A program made the position numbers and the translations under genes. This document shows, in pieces, positions 12,385 through 25,900 of a stretch of DNA of 64,000 bases. The DNA is from Gonatopus flavifemur. Its lineage: Eukaryota > Arthropoda > Insecta > Hymenoptera > Dryinidae. The DNA lies in the NCBI GenBank assembly GCA_018340375.1, contig JAFFJZ010000001.1:46926001-46990000 (forward strand), in the 5' to 3' direction. Positions within the stretch are counted from its first letter, which is position 1; every line of letters begins with the position of its first letter. The notes below the pieces were generated by a model. That model was given only the letters and a program-made list of their open reading frames with translations. It searched no databases and was not told the origin of the DNA.

Positions 12385-12720
12385 CCCGGAGAAGATAGAA
12401 ATTCGCTGTGACAGCAAATCCTAAGTTTTCAGGGTCCCTTTTGCTGGGACAGCAAATTTGCTTGTTAGCTACGACAGCGATTTTTTATTTGTGTCAGCAA
12501 AAATTTTTGCTCCTTCAGCAAAATTTGTTTGCTGTTCAGTATATAATACTGAAAAATTTTCCTAGTCCAGCAAAAAATTTGCTGCTTCAGTTAACTATAT
12601 TGCTCTCTCAGATATCCAGTTAGCTGTGGCATCAGATTTTTAACTAGGTTAACAAAAAGATCTCTTATTCTATATAAAATACCTCGATTTGCTATGTCAG
12701 CAAATTTTTTCTTCCCTGTA
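12383..12720. mobile_element. TA-bordered element, 'CAGCAAATTTGCTG' interior
   Basis: TACCCGGAGAAGATAGAAATT-like left end and AATTTTTTCTTCCCTGTA right end. The interior has many CAGCAAAT / TTTGCTG repeats. Fragments of the same interior occur at about 43060-43120. Confidence 0.75.
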
Positions 12721-13980
12721 TAAATTTCATTTGGATGAGAATGAAGATTTATAAGGATGTTTTTAAATTAATCTCTCAATGCGGATCCATTATGATCGAT
12801 GCAATCAAGTGCAATGTAATGGACTAATATAATATTCATTCTAAATAACCTCACAATTGAAAATTTCAAGTCAGAAAAATTTGTATTGAGAATCCACACG
12901 AAAAATTGTAAATTGACCACTTTTTTTATTTAAACTCGACGTTTGTGTTGATTTCATACATTCTTCATACACTCACAGAAATGATTTCTTGTTGTTACCA
13001 TCATTTCATTCTTGATGTCAATTTTCTTCTCCGGAAACAAATAGTGTTCGATCGAAAGGCGGTTCTGTTTCAAAGTAATCATATCATAGATTGTTAGTGG
13101 GAAAAATTATGATCCATGACTTTTGTTTAACGTAAGAATCTTTATTTCCTGTGAGAACCATCGCTTCTTTTGATAAGAAAAATGTTTTTATGCTGAAACT
13201 AGATGAATATTATTAAAGGCGACGCTGAATCGTCTCCTTGATTGGCAGCAGAGTAATAAAGTTTTCAAAATTGATTCCAATGTATCGTGTTGTAGAATGG
13301 AAAAGTAATCATAAACTTTAAAACAGTGATAATCAAATAAAGCAGTGAGTTTCGTGACCCAGATACCGTCCCAAACGATATACCAATATTTTATTCGAAA
13401 AAAATCAATTATTATAACCATTGAACATTTTGTGTCTTGCGATATCTTGGTTTTACATGTCTTGTACAATACTTTTAGATATCTCTCAGATGAGTTTGGA
13501 ACATGAATTGATCTGAAACTTATTGAAAAGTGTTACATAGGACATTCAAAGCTTGTCTAAAATATATCGCAAGATACAAAATGTTTACTGGATAAAAAGA
13601 AAGATTTCATTACCTTTGTTAAAAACTTCCCTGCATCAAGAAAAACACTAAGTCTTATTTGAAAAATGCTTATGATGATCTCAAGATTATTTTTCTTGAT
13701 CCAAGGTTCAATATTCTAACGCCAAGATTGTCAAATTTTATTTCAGGCGAGAGAGTTTTTTTCTTATCAAAAGAAAAATGAGGATTGTCTCTATGTTGAA
13801 AAAAAAATTTTCTCATAATAATGAAATTTTTGCTGCAATAGGAAAACGTTTCTGTGGGTGTATAGTATCATCGTTTACAACATAGTCTGAACGGTTCGTT
13901 TGGAATAAGTACATGCATAGAGGAAATTTTGTAGCGTAAATTAAATTACATCAAAAATGTAATCAATATTTACATATTTT

Positions 13981-14276
13981 TGCACTGAGAATCCAATTTT
14001 TTAGACTGAAAGAAAATTTTCTTTGTTCTCATTCTAATAAATCTTTTTTTCAATCGCAAAAGAGTTCAGTTCAATGGAAAAAGTTTTTATCAGATTGAAA
14101 CAAAGAATTTTCAAATTGAAACAGAAATATATTCCTTCTTGAATTTGAGGATGTAAGTTCGATTTAATGAAAAATTTTCTCATTGAAATGAATTATTTTT
14201 CCCATTGGAAACAACATTTATCAGAATGAGAGCAAATGAATTTTCTGCCAGTTCAAGAAATTGGGCTTCCAGTGTG
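13981..14276. mobile_element. Inverted-repeat element, sister of 21871-22146
   Basis: CACTGAGAATCCAATTTTTT at the left, AAATTGGGCTTCCAGTG at the right. The interior AGAAAATTTTCTTTG and AATAAATCTTT phrases match the copy at 21871-22146. Confidence 0.7.
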
Positions 14277-14770
14277 TGAAGTTGAAATATACTGACATTA
14301 CCATGAATATTACTATTGAAACAATTGGAATTAATGTAACCTACAGTAACTTTACAATTTTCTATTCATATGAAAGGATTATATTTTCACAAGGAAATTT
14401 TTATCAAACTTCCCAGATATCATGAAAAATACGAGCAGAATGAAGCGAATTGATCCAGGGTAAAGTGTTTTCTTTACAAGCTAAACTGCATTCTTTACGC
14501 ATGGCAGCCTTAATAAGAAATTCACGTAATTAAAGTCACTAGGTCTCTAGAGATCATTCCACACGTACTCACCCAACGTATGGATTGAACCATATTCAAT
14601 CCGCACCTTATGTAAATTCAGCGAGAAGTACATTTGATCTTGCAAACAATCACGAATGAGTGTTATTTCTTTCTCGACTACAGAGATTTTTGCACTTGAG
14701 TAAAATTCTTATATATAGGGAAGTAATACTCATTCTTTGAATGAAGTTTCAAATTCAAATCAGTCTTCAT

Positions 14771-15068
14771 GCTGTTAGAAAAATTCCTCAATTTAATACA
14801 GATTTCTTTATGAAATATTATATTTCCATATTGAAATTGATAATAGTTCTTAAATTTCATATTGGTGATGAAATTTCAAGATTTCTTCCTGAAATGTAAC
14901 AATGATTCATTGAATTTCACAAATATGTTATTAAAATTGAGAACAAAATTCTCAACATTAGAAATTACATCATTGAATTCAATACTTTATCATGAAATTC
15001 AATAAACTGTTTATGCAAAAAACTTCATGATATTCATATGAAATTTGAGGCAGATTTTTTTAACAGTA
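14771..15068. mobile_element. Degenerate element, opposite-orientation sister of 37480-37783
   Basis: Left GCTGTTAGAAAAATTC, right TTTTTTAACAGTA. Shared phrases include AATTTCACAAATATGTTATT, which appears inverted in the other copy. Confidence 0.6.
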
Positions 15069-16296
15069 GATCCTTTTCAGAAAAATAATATCAATGTATT
15101 CCTTTTTTTAAAAATGAATTGTACAATTATTTATCATAACGATTAACATAGATGACATGGAAAGCATTCCTCAAAGAAATTCAATATCCAACTACGTTTC
15201 CTTCTCTGAACGGATCACAACAGTGTGGGTTTAGATTAATCTTTCTTTTTTTTCTTCTTCAAGTTACACGGAAAAATTCTAAAACTGGTCGTCAATGTCC
15301 AAGGAAAAAATATATTTCTGACTTTCAGTGTAGGTGCATTGATCACCAATGTAAATACAACGCTGGTCACTATTCACTCATCAGTTATCGACACAGTCGC
15401 ACTTGACATCGAGGTTAGAAAATTTATATTTTTGTTGCACATTAATGATCAATTTACGGACATTAACAGTTTGTTCTACAATTTCTCCGTGTAACTACTC
15501 ACAATTATGTACAGTACAGTTTTTCCCAATGGTGATTGTTCCACTCCACGTGGTTTGTTGCGACCATTGGCATTTAAATAAGCAATTAATAGTTAACCAT
15601 TGAAGTTTTGTTAACTTTACAGTATCTTAGGATAATTTTGTCTAGAGTTACACCGTTGGTATTCTGTTTAGCTATAGCAGACGTATTCATCCTGTCCAAA
15701 AGAACCGATACAAACCGATAGGTAATATCCTATCAGAATTGATGATATCTTATCGATTTTGTATGCGGTTTTTGTCAAAGGACTTAAGGGTTTCCATGAG
15801 GTTCCATGTGGAATTCAACAAAGCAACTTATCGGTGTCTATGCGGTTCTTGTCACAGCACCGATTGAAATTTCTTGGAATCTATCGGACTTTTTGGACGC
15901 AGGGCAAGTTCTTCTATCCAGAGAAAAAATTGTATTAAACTTTATTGTAAAATAACGTAACGGAACAACGATTGAGTTTACGATGTTTACTATGAAATAT
16001 CCTCAACCCATTTGACTTTCCTTGCTGTTTCATAGTCAATTTTATCGCAAATTCAGTCTCTTTTTCGGTCATAACATATACTACAGCGAATTCAATAAAT
16101 TTCTTTCTATGTACATCAATTGCTTATTCAGAGGTCATCGAATAATCCTTAAATACTACGAGAGTACGAACACACAAATCCAATTGACGGTTTCTCATCT
16201 TATATTGTTCTTATCGCTACCGTTTTTAATAACTCAGCAATTTCCTTAATTTCTACACTGTGAATAAAATACAATGCTATAATATGAACGTGACGT

Positions 16297-16302
16297 TTTA
16301 TT
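16297..16302 (-). terminator. Candidate FAR-A polyadenylation signal
   Basis: AATAAA on the minus strand, about 310 bases after the FAR-A stop. An ATTAAA variant at 16468-16473 is closer. Which one is used is not decidable from sequence. Confidence 0.4.
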
Positions 16303-16609
16303 GGATATAACTGTAGTATTTAAAGATTAGGAATATGAAACATAATCGAAGCAAGAAGAAGGAAACGACAAATACCACTATAGTGACTTTGGCAGTATTG
16401 GGAGATGGAATTGCAAGTAATCATAAGAACTTTCCAATGTAATGGAATTGATTCGTAAACTATCGTAATTTAATAGATTCGAAATTAAGAAATATGATTT
16501 ATATCATTCATCATACCTCACAGCTTATATTTTCCAGTAAGCATTTTTGTCCCTTTCACACTCTAAACATTCAACAACTTACGCATCTAAATATATGATA
16601 CAAAATTTG

Positions 16610-16946
16610 TTAAAACTTAGTGGGTGTGCTGTCAACGTGATATTTCAAAGAATCAGTGAGAATCAAAGACTTGATCATTCCTTTGAACGGTGTCATCCAC
16701 AAGGAAACGATCCAAAGGAAGAGACCAATCAAAAGCAGTTTGAGTATATTATGAGCGTAGTATAAATAGGACATAACTTTCCTTGCTCTCGGTAAACTCG
16801 AAATATCATCTTTCAAACAATATTTTCTCACACCCAGAACATAATCCAAAAGATAATCGTTCCATGAAATCACGTTGAGATCCATGTAAAACTCTTCTTT
16901 ATCCGAAGAACATAATTCTTTGTACAGAGCTTTCATCCCATCGTTC
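16610..16946 (-). CDS. FAR: FAR-A coding exon 7, C-terminus with membrane anchor
   Basis: Codes residues 410-521 and a TAA stop. Contains SWNDYLLDYVLGVRKYCLKDD, the conserved end of the FAR C-terminal domain, then a hydrophobic run (ILKLLLIGLFLWIVSLW) expected to anchor the protein, and a short polar tail. Acceptor GATTACAG. Confidence 0.93.
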
Positions 16947-19900
16947 CTGTAATCGTAATTAATCAAATTATTACACTTGTTTTTCTGCAAGAATAATGAT
17001 GAATGACGTTGTCAAACCTAAACAAGTGCATCGTTTGTAATGCTACCGACGCATCGGTTTGTTGCGAAATATTCTTTGCATGAATGACTTTTTACGGTCG
17101 TTATTACCATTACGTGCAGACAAGAGAGAAAAAAGTACTCAACCGACAACAAATTAATTACTGACGTTATTACGTTTGCCAACGTTTATAATATTCTTCT
17201 TATTTCTTCACTAGGGAATAAATCTCATCGAGCCAAAGAAATATTTCTTCTAACAATTCCGAGCAAATTATTCTTTCCATTCAATTATTCTTTCTTTTCT
17301 CGTTGTTTGAAACTATGAATATATTACATAAATATCCGCGACAAAGAATGACCCACCTGAAATTCCATGCGGTTATAGTGTAATAAGCTATTAAGTTCAG
17401 TCCGGCGGATATTTTGCCTTGAACTTTGAGGAGGAATGGTTCGTGGCCGGTCAGAAGACACAGAGCATCCACAAAATAAGCTGGAACCAGATGGAAAAAT
17501 ATCACCGAAAACCAGTGCACGATTCTCCAGGCAGTTATATCTCCGCCAGGATACCACAGCGGACCTGGAAAGTATTTTAATATTTGAACACGGAAAAAAT
17601 TAGTGATCCAAATTTTCGTTGACTGGTATGTTACTTTGGGACGGAGCACAAGTTCAAAAAGAATTCGTACAATGGATTTTAATAATTCTTTGACTCTTTC
17701 CATTATTTCGACGATCAAAATAGAAAGTAAATTCCATTGGTGAAACAATGAACAAAGTTAACGATTTATTAAAATCCAGTGTACGAATTTTTCTCAAATT
17801 TTTGCTCCGTCCAAAAGTGACATACTAGTCAACGAAAATTTGGATCACTAATTTTTTCCGTGAAAAAATAGGACATATTCATTATCGCGATGAATATGAA
17901 ATCATTGTTATTCGACTGATATGTACATGAACGTTTGATATTAAGAGACAAAAGTGTGTGGATTTTTATGCACACAATACTTTCTTATTTCAACACAGTC
18001 ATTGGTGTATGTGACATGGCTTCCCCTTCGAGTATCACAAACGACATTTACATAACTAAGATTCTTGCCATAAAAGCATAATGAATGCTGTTTGAAGCAG
18101 ATGTAGTTCACTGTATTTTGCGTTGAAGTTTCGTCATGAACGCATCGAATTATTGTTTTATTGATATAAAATCTAATTTGTGCAAACTATGTCAAGATTG
18201 TCAACCCAATTTTCAGAGAAGAACTTTCAAGTAACTGTCATTGGCGATTATGTCCTTGTTGAAGAATACCTCATAGAATTGGACTAGCCAGATATCATGG
18301 AATATCTAGAACAGGGATTGACAGCTAGCCTTAATTAATTTTGGCACTTGAAGTACTTTTCCTTCTTGTACCGCACACACATCGATCCTTCATCTGGGAT
18401 TTTGACAGAACAGAGGTAGAACATTTATAGAGAAATGCAAATCATAGGAATAAGGAAGAACTCCCACATAGCACCACAGTCCCAGAAGAATTTATGAAGA
18501 ATTCTTATTGAACTGATTGCGTTCCTTATGAATTCTTTAAGAATTCTTCTAGGACTGTAGTGCTGTAAGGGCTGAGAAAGAACCCCCGTTGATGCAACGG
18601 AAAAGCGTCAAAAAAATGTTCGCCCACTGTGCTGTATTTTCAATAGAATTCATATTGGTGAATTTACGTAACAAAATCTGAATTTTTTGAAATTGATGTT
18701 CAAAATACTCAACAGAAAACCTACACAGGATTTTTTGTCTCAAGATGACTCTCAGAAAAGTTGAAGAAGTTTTATTGCAACAAAAAAGATGTCTTCTAGA
18801 AGTGAGAACAACTTAAAAGGCATCCAGAATATATCTTTAAGTGTTGCCTAAGACTTCTTAAATCTTTCTAAAAGATATTTTGATACTCAAAATGCTGTGT
18901 GGGAAAACAACTTGGAAATAATTGAAACTACTCATCCCTGATCTAGAATGCTTTGAACTAGGACTAGAAAGATTCAAGTGAATGCGAAAGAAAATGAATT
19001 ATAAGATGCAAATATATTTTACTAACCACTGAATGGATATTCCAAAGTGAGCTTCCTGCCAATCGAAACCGAATCTCCCCATGTGAGCGGATTATCTTCT
19101 CCTTTAGTCACATTTATGAATATCGGTGCGTCGGGCTGCTCCAAACCGACTTTCCATGTATGAGCAACGATTGCATTAACAACAAAATCGCAAGGTACCA
19201 TTTCGGTATTATTGTCTTTGTTGCATAACATGCTTCGAATGACACCTTTTCCAGCGCCAATTATCACCCCTGTGAGCCCATTCGTGTTATCGATCCAGCC
19301 CGGTAACGGTTCCTTCCAACATGGTACCACTGGAAATAGTAATTAACATAAAATTCATTTGTTACAGATTTATAAAAATCTGATTTAAAACAGTGGACAT
19401 TTTTTTTAAATTCAAAATGAGATAGAAAAACGCATAATTTTCTTGCCATTCTATACCATTCAGCTCCAACCGTAAGATTTTGAGGGTCACGCTAATTATT
19501 CTGTTCATCTCCCTTGATTGGAGTAGGGTAAGTCGGTATAGTATGTCACAATTAATTTTTCAACAGAATATCTTCTAAATTCCGAATATTGTAGAAACCA
19601 ATCCCATCCCAATTATACCATCTGAAAGTACGATTATGAATGTTCTTCCGATACAGCATCATAACTTTTTGCTTCTGACAGTCGAGTGGTGAAATGGAAA
19701 ATTCAAAACCCTTCCAAAGTGGCGTCTCACCCTTATATTCTGATAGAATACCGTAAAGGTTGAGATAATTCATTTCGAAATCATTTTAATGGAAACAAAT
19801 GATTAATGAATTGATGAAAATGAATGAGTTGAACCAATTCTTCAAAAATTGTATTGTGGGATTAATAAACACGACAAATTCACTCCCGAATTATAGCATG

Positions 19901-22900
19901 AAATTACATCTCGATATTGTGTTTTCAATTTACGTGGATTAGACAAATCTAAAAAGAGATACAAGCATATAAACTTTGTCATGGGAATACGAGCATTGAA
20001 ATGAACAAATGAGCTGATTCTTAATAACATCTGTGTATTGAGCATGGAATTATTGAAAGGTAAGGTTGTATATTGCCCGAGGTGGCATGTTCCACCGACT
20101 TACCCTACACTGAGAAAACAGATATCTTGAAAAATACCATAATTTATGGATTTTTGGCGTTGGTCTGCCCCGAGTCAAAATATTTACGTGAACGAACCTC
20201 TAAAAGGGCCATAATTTCTTCGACTTTTATAAAGATGTATAGTACCTTCCTCATAAAAGTCCCAGCCATTATGGTACTTTTACTGGTATCATCACGTAAA
20301 TATTTTGAGTCGGGTTAGACCAACGCCAAAAATCCATAAATTATGGTATTTTTCAAGATAAATTTTTCTCCCTGTATGTATTTTCATTATTTCCATGATT
20401 TCTGAAATTCTACAAATGATTGTACAATAAACGTCTTTATAATCGAAATTAGGATGATTTTGTAAGTATTTATATAAACGCAAGTGTCGAATAATAATAC
20501 GAAATGATTATACACTTACGTATAATTAAATTCAATCAAATTTGCTGCGTACTGCGAGATAAGAGATAAGTAAGATTTCAGATACAATTGTAATGTATTA
20601 AATACTGGAAGCCTTGAATTTAATGACATATCCGTCCTAAATCAATATATGACGCACATTCTGTTATCCGTCTAGAATGTTCAGGTGATAAAAATTTATG
20701 AAATCCTGAATTTACATTTTTCTAACTTAGTCTTACCCTGTAAATCTGATTCAGTAAAAAGTTTTGAAAGTTAGTGGAATCCGTGGGAGACTTTTTACTG
20801 TTTTTAAGTGAAATTTCACAGATTCTCAGTACTTTTTATATATTCAAGTTTATGGAGTTATGTATAAACAATTGAATTTCCCCCCACAAATCAATTTATG
20901 TCTCCAGATAACTTTTAGACGAGTTTAAGATGTCGTTCATGCAGCCTTTTTAGATACGTCTTAGAGATCTAAAACACATCTTACATTCAACAGTCATTTT
21001 TTGAAGTTTTTTGGACTATTTTTGGAAGTTTTTTATCATGTGCATGTTCACAATGCCGGGTTGAAACTATTTTAGAAAAATTTTGCTGTAATCTGCGCAA
21101 TTTGTTTTTTGTGGGATGAAGTTTGAAACTCAGCACATTTTTCACAGAGGAGTGAAATTTCGTAATTTGGATAGATTCTATCTGGTATTCCAAGCCTGCA
21201 AGTCCAATTGAAGATTGATGAAAGTGTTCCAATGAGATCTAACTAGATTTTGAACATGTTGGAAATCCAAGTCAAGTGCATTCAAAAATTTTCATCGAGT
21301 CTTGAGTTTAATGTTCAAGTTGATCAACTTCAAATTTTATCTTACAGCCGTGGTAAGGAAACGTTGAATGCTGAAAAATGCTAAAATCAAAATGGAACTA
21401 ATCTCAAATTTCACATGTTCCATGTTGAAAACATTAAAATAATACTAACTGGTAAAATTATTGAAAAGTTTGTTGAAAAGTTTGAAAATTTTGATAAATT
21501 TAAGACTGTAAATGTGACTGCAATAACTCATGTAGTATATTCTTTTTTAAGCCAAGATATTCTCTATATTTTGTACAGGTTCGGCACAAGAGAGTGTGAA
21601 AGGCAACGCGTTTTGGCTGTGTAAATAATTAGCCTACCCTCTTATATGTTTCAAATACAAATATTAACAATATACAAGCTTCAAAGAAGTGGAAGCACAA
21701 ATATTTTTCTTTTTTTAATGTAATCAATGATCCACCAACTTGAATTTAGACATTGTCAAAATGAAATCACCGCAGAACGTATTTTTATTCTGAGAAATTT
21801 CCTGATTCTTTTAAATTTTATCCTTGCAAGAATTAAGAGATAGATATTAAATGATGCCCATGTACATATATACACTGAGAGCCCGATTTCTTAAATTTAA
21901 AGAAAATTTCTTTGCCTTCATTCTGATAAATCTTGTTTCCAATAGAAAAGATAGTTCATTCCAATGAGAAAATTTTTCATTGAATTGAAATTGTATTCTT
22001 CGAATTCAAGATGAAATATATTTCTATCTCAATTTGAAAATTTCTTGTTTTAATCTGATGAAGAATTTTTCCATTGAAAAAAATATTTATTAGAATGGGG
22101 ACAAAGAAAATTTCCTTTTAATCTAAAAAATTGGGTTCTCAGTGTATATATACACCGGTCGGGTGCTACAAGGAGGAATGCAATAAAGGATCATCAATCC
22201 TATAATATCAGAGAACGAATCGATGAACATTATAGCAATTCAAATGAGCCGCGTTACCGCCACAACATCGCTCTAGAAACATTTTTACTTTCAAATTCCT
22301 ATGTGAAGTTGTAAACATCAATACAGGGGTTTCCCCCTGCACAAAGTAGAGTTACACATCCGTAAGACGGGTTGCCTACAGTACAGTGCTATAACATTTG
22401 GGATGAAATGCTGTACAAATTGATGATAGTCCAATTCAAGCAAGTGTGATACGCTAAAATAAATCTCGTAATGAAGATCAGAAACATATCTTTCGAAAAT
22501 ACATGAATTGCACAATCATTGAATCTTCGTTCTCTTCACTTCTGTAACTACACAATAAAAAATGTTGTGCTAGAAACGGTCCACTCAAAATTTGTGTTGA
22601 AAATCAAAACATAAGTGTCAAATTGACAGATTTTCAATGTAAATTTAACACTTTTGTGTTGATTTCTCACATTCTTTGTGTCAATATTCAACACAAATTT
22701 TGAGTGGATCGTTGGGGACATGCACTTGTGTTAAAAATATACAAAATTTTCTACTGTGTATTAATGACGTATAATTGTACGCCAAAAGGAATCCGAAAAT
22801 TATATTTTCATAGTCATTATTACCAAAAAAATTCACAAAACGGATATGTAATTACCTTTCGTAATAGTTACTTTTAACTTTGACTATCTCCCAGTGTGAG

Positions 22901-25900
22901 TTTATGCATAAATACAGAAATCAGAAATCTTTATTCGAAGCGAAGGTTCATATGTTACCTAAAGCGGGTCGAGAAACACCTGCAGGTAAACCACTCCTCA
23001 CAATTAAATCCTCGCAAAGGGATTTGGTGAAAGCATAACAGTTTGGATACTTCTTGAGTAATTTTGGTTTAATCTCTTCTAATATATCCTCTTCCACCGT
23101 ATTTATCAATGTTAACATCTTCTCCGGTGTGATGGCCGGGGAATAAGCTCGTTCTTCCAAAACTGACTCATTGACTTGAGAAAACGCTGTAGAAACATAC
23201 ATGAAGGACACCAATTTCGAAACCTAGAAAAATATTGAATACCAAATTTGGATGACATCCGTATATTAAGATATGCACACGCGTATCACCTACGCGCAAT
23301 CTTCAATCGTCTGTCAAAATATTGACAAGATAATTCATTTACTAGAAGTTTGGTCTCGACTTCTCTGAATGAATTTCTCCGTGACAATATATTCACGCCG
23401 AAAAGTACTCTCCAAATCCACAACAGTGAAAGAATGGCCGCAAAATAAGTATTTTCAAGTGTCAAGTGTTTGATTAGAATTATCAAACATATCATGTCTT
23501 ATTTTCTCTGAGAGAAAGGATCTATTCAAATATTCGACAGCTAGGAAATTAAGTCACTGTAAATAAAAATTTAGTTGTATCAGCTAAATTTTACTTCTCA
23601 CAACTAAATTTTTTATTCCCACTGAATAAACCGTTTTATTCATATTTCGAACAGCTGGACTTTTATTTACCCCAACTAGAGTCTAGCTAGCGTAAATAGA
23701 AATCTAGTTACGACAACTAACATTTAGTTGTCCCAACTAGGTACCTTTCTCTCAGTGTTGAGACATATCTTCGACGACAATTTTTGCAGCGCACCGGGAA
23801 ATAGTATTCCCTCGCAAATGATCGACATACGTTATTTTTCAAAACGCATTTCAACCTGAAACTCGCGGTCCCAAACAAACAGGCGATTTTTGCGGTCACT
23901 CTTCTACTGATTACACCCTGAGGGAACTGTTTAGTTGCAGTAACTAAAAACGACATCAAATGAAAAATTTAAGTTGCCTGAACTGGAATATTGTGTATTT
24001 CAACCTAAAATTTGTAGTTAAAGAAACTAATATTTTGTTGCGACAACTAAATTTTTTATCTGATGTCGTATTCAACTGAATTTTTAGTCACGACAGCTCA
24101 ACAGTTTTCTAAGTGTGGTGCAAACTCGACCACTACGAATCAGTGCATAAACTGTAAAAAATGTGGAAAGTTCTTCTTCGCACTGTTAGTGAATTTCGTC
24201 CCCTCGTCGTGGGGGAATTGTTTTTCCGTCAAAAATTAGGGATTTTTCCAACACCTTGAGAAATTACTTTGTTTTTTGGGTGTTGAATCCTCTACAAATG
24301 AAGGAAAAATCTACCAAATTATGGTGAAAAATGTCCCATCTATATTGAGAGAAAGGGTCTATTTAAATACTCGACAGCTAGGGAATTTAGTCACTGTATA
24401 TAAAAATTTAGTTATGCCAGCTAAATTTTACTCGTCACAACTAAATTTTTTATTCCCATTGAGTAAACCATATTTCAGACAGCTAGACTTTCATTTATCC
24501 CAACTAGATTAATATTTAGTTGTCCAAACTAGGTAACTTTCTCTCAGTGTATGGATGAACTTTGCTGCCACCATTTTTTGTGGCAAAATTTCACGATTAT
24601 TTTTTACAGCGTATACAATCGAAATCAGTAAATAGTAACTGATCTTGGCAGTGAAATCTCACTGATTCAATTAGTCATAAAGACTCCCAACTGCATAACC
24701 AGTGACTATTCACTGAGATTTCACTGATTCCGTTCAGTGGTCAACTTTTAACTGTAGAAGTAGTGAGATTTCACTGATTCGAGTTTGGAAAGTACAAATA
24801 ATCACATGAAATTACGCTTGTCTCTCATAACAATGAGTTGTGAAATATACGGAAAACTGAGTGATTTGAATGCTAAATCGCGAGAATGTCAGACTCACGA
24901 ACGGAAAAAACTGATGATGCGGTGGTCACGGAAAAGTACAGGGAGTGTAAAAAGAGGCATGAATAAAATGACTTTGATTTCCCTGATGGATGTAATTGCT
25001 CATGGATGTTTCGTAGAAGCAGTTAGTTTCCACGTGTTTTCACAATGATTCAAGGATGTGAGAAAAATACTTTCATAGTAGTACGAATTCTAACGGAAAC
25101 TCACAATTCTACTGTGTTCAATTTTTGTCTCCTCCCCTGAATTCGAATCAGTGAAATCTCCCTGTTTTCGCAGTTGAGAGGACATTCTTTTTCGAAATTT
25201 GAAATTCCGACTCTGTGCAGACCTAGATAAAGTCTCAAAGAATCATCCCTCAAAATTTCAGATTTCTTATGAATCCAGTTTCGAGTATTTTAGTGCAAGA
25301 AAACGTGCTCCGATGGTAACTTTGGTATCCTCTCAGTAGTTCACCATTGGATGGAATCAGTGAGATTCCATTGTATAATCAAAAAACACACGGAAAAAAG
25401 AAAATGAAAAAATTTACCCGGGGACCCGGTGGTCTACATGGAAAGAAAAGAATGGTAATATTTACCATGTTAACATAGTATTCGGTCTTATTTTATATAA
25501 AATCGTGATTTTTACTATGCGAGAATAGGATTCTTTACCATTTTTCTGGTAACAATTACTATGTCACATATATATTATTACCAGGAAAATGGTGAAGAAT
25601 TCTATCCTTACATAGTAACAATCACGATTTTATATGAAATAAGACCGAATACTATGTCAGCATGGTAAATATTACCGTTCTCTTCTCTCCGTGTAGCATC
25701 CGTAAATTTGACAAGTTTTCAGAATTTTTTTATTTCAATGAAAATAATGAACGATAGTATTCGAACTTTTTAGATATGTTGAATGACTTCAAAAGTATAC
25801 AAAAATAATATTCTTCAAGAGGAACAAATTTTTAATTGGTTTAAACTCATTTATCTCAAAACTACTTTTTTCTGCACGGTGTTGTACAAAAAACAAACTA

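Larger units (their letters stand above)
12721..16609. other. Gene-free stretch downstream of FAR-A
   Basis: Holds the FAR-A 3' flank and two degenerate inverted-repeat elements (13981-14276, 14771-15068). No other coding exon was recognised. Around 15670-15900 there is a repeated 'ACCGATA/TATCGGT' motif cluster. Confidence 0.4.

Noticed and set aside
17281..17748. A single long minus-strand frame covering FAR-A exon 6
   Set aside because: Only 17357-17564 is coding. The part above 17564 reads through the intron into a foldback element, and the part below reads through the donor.
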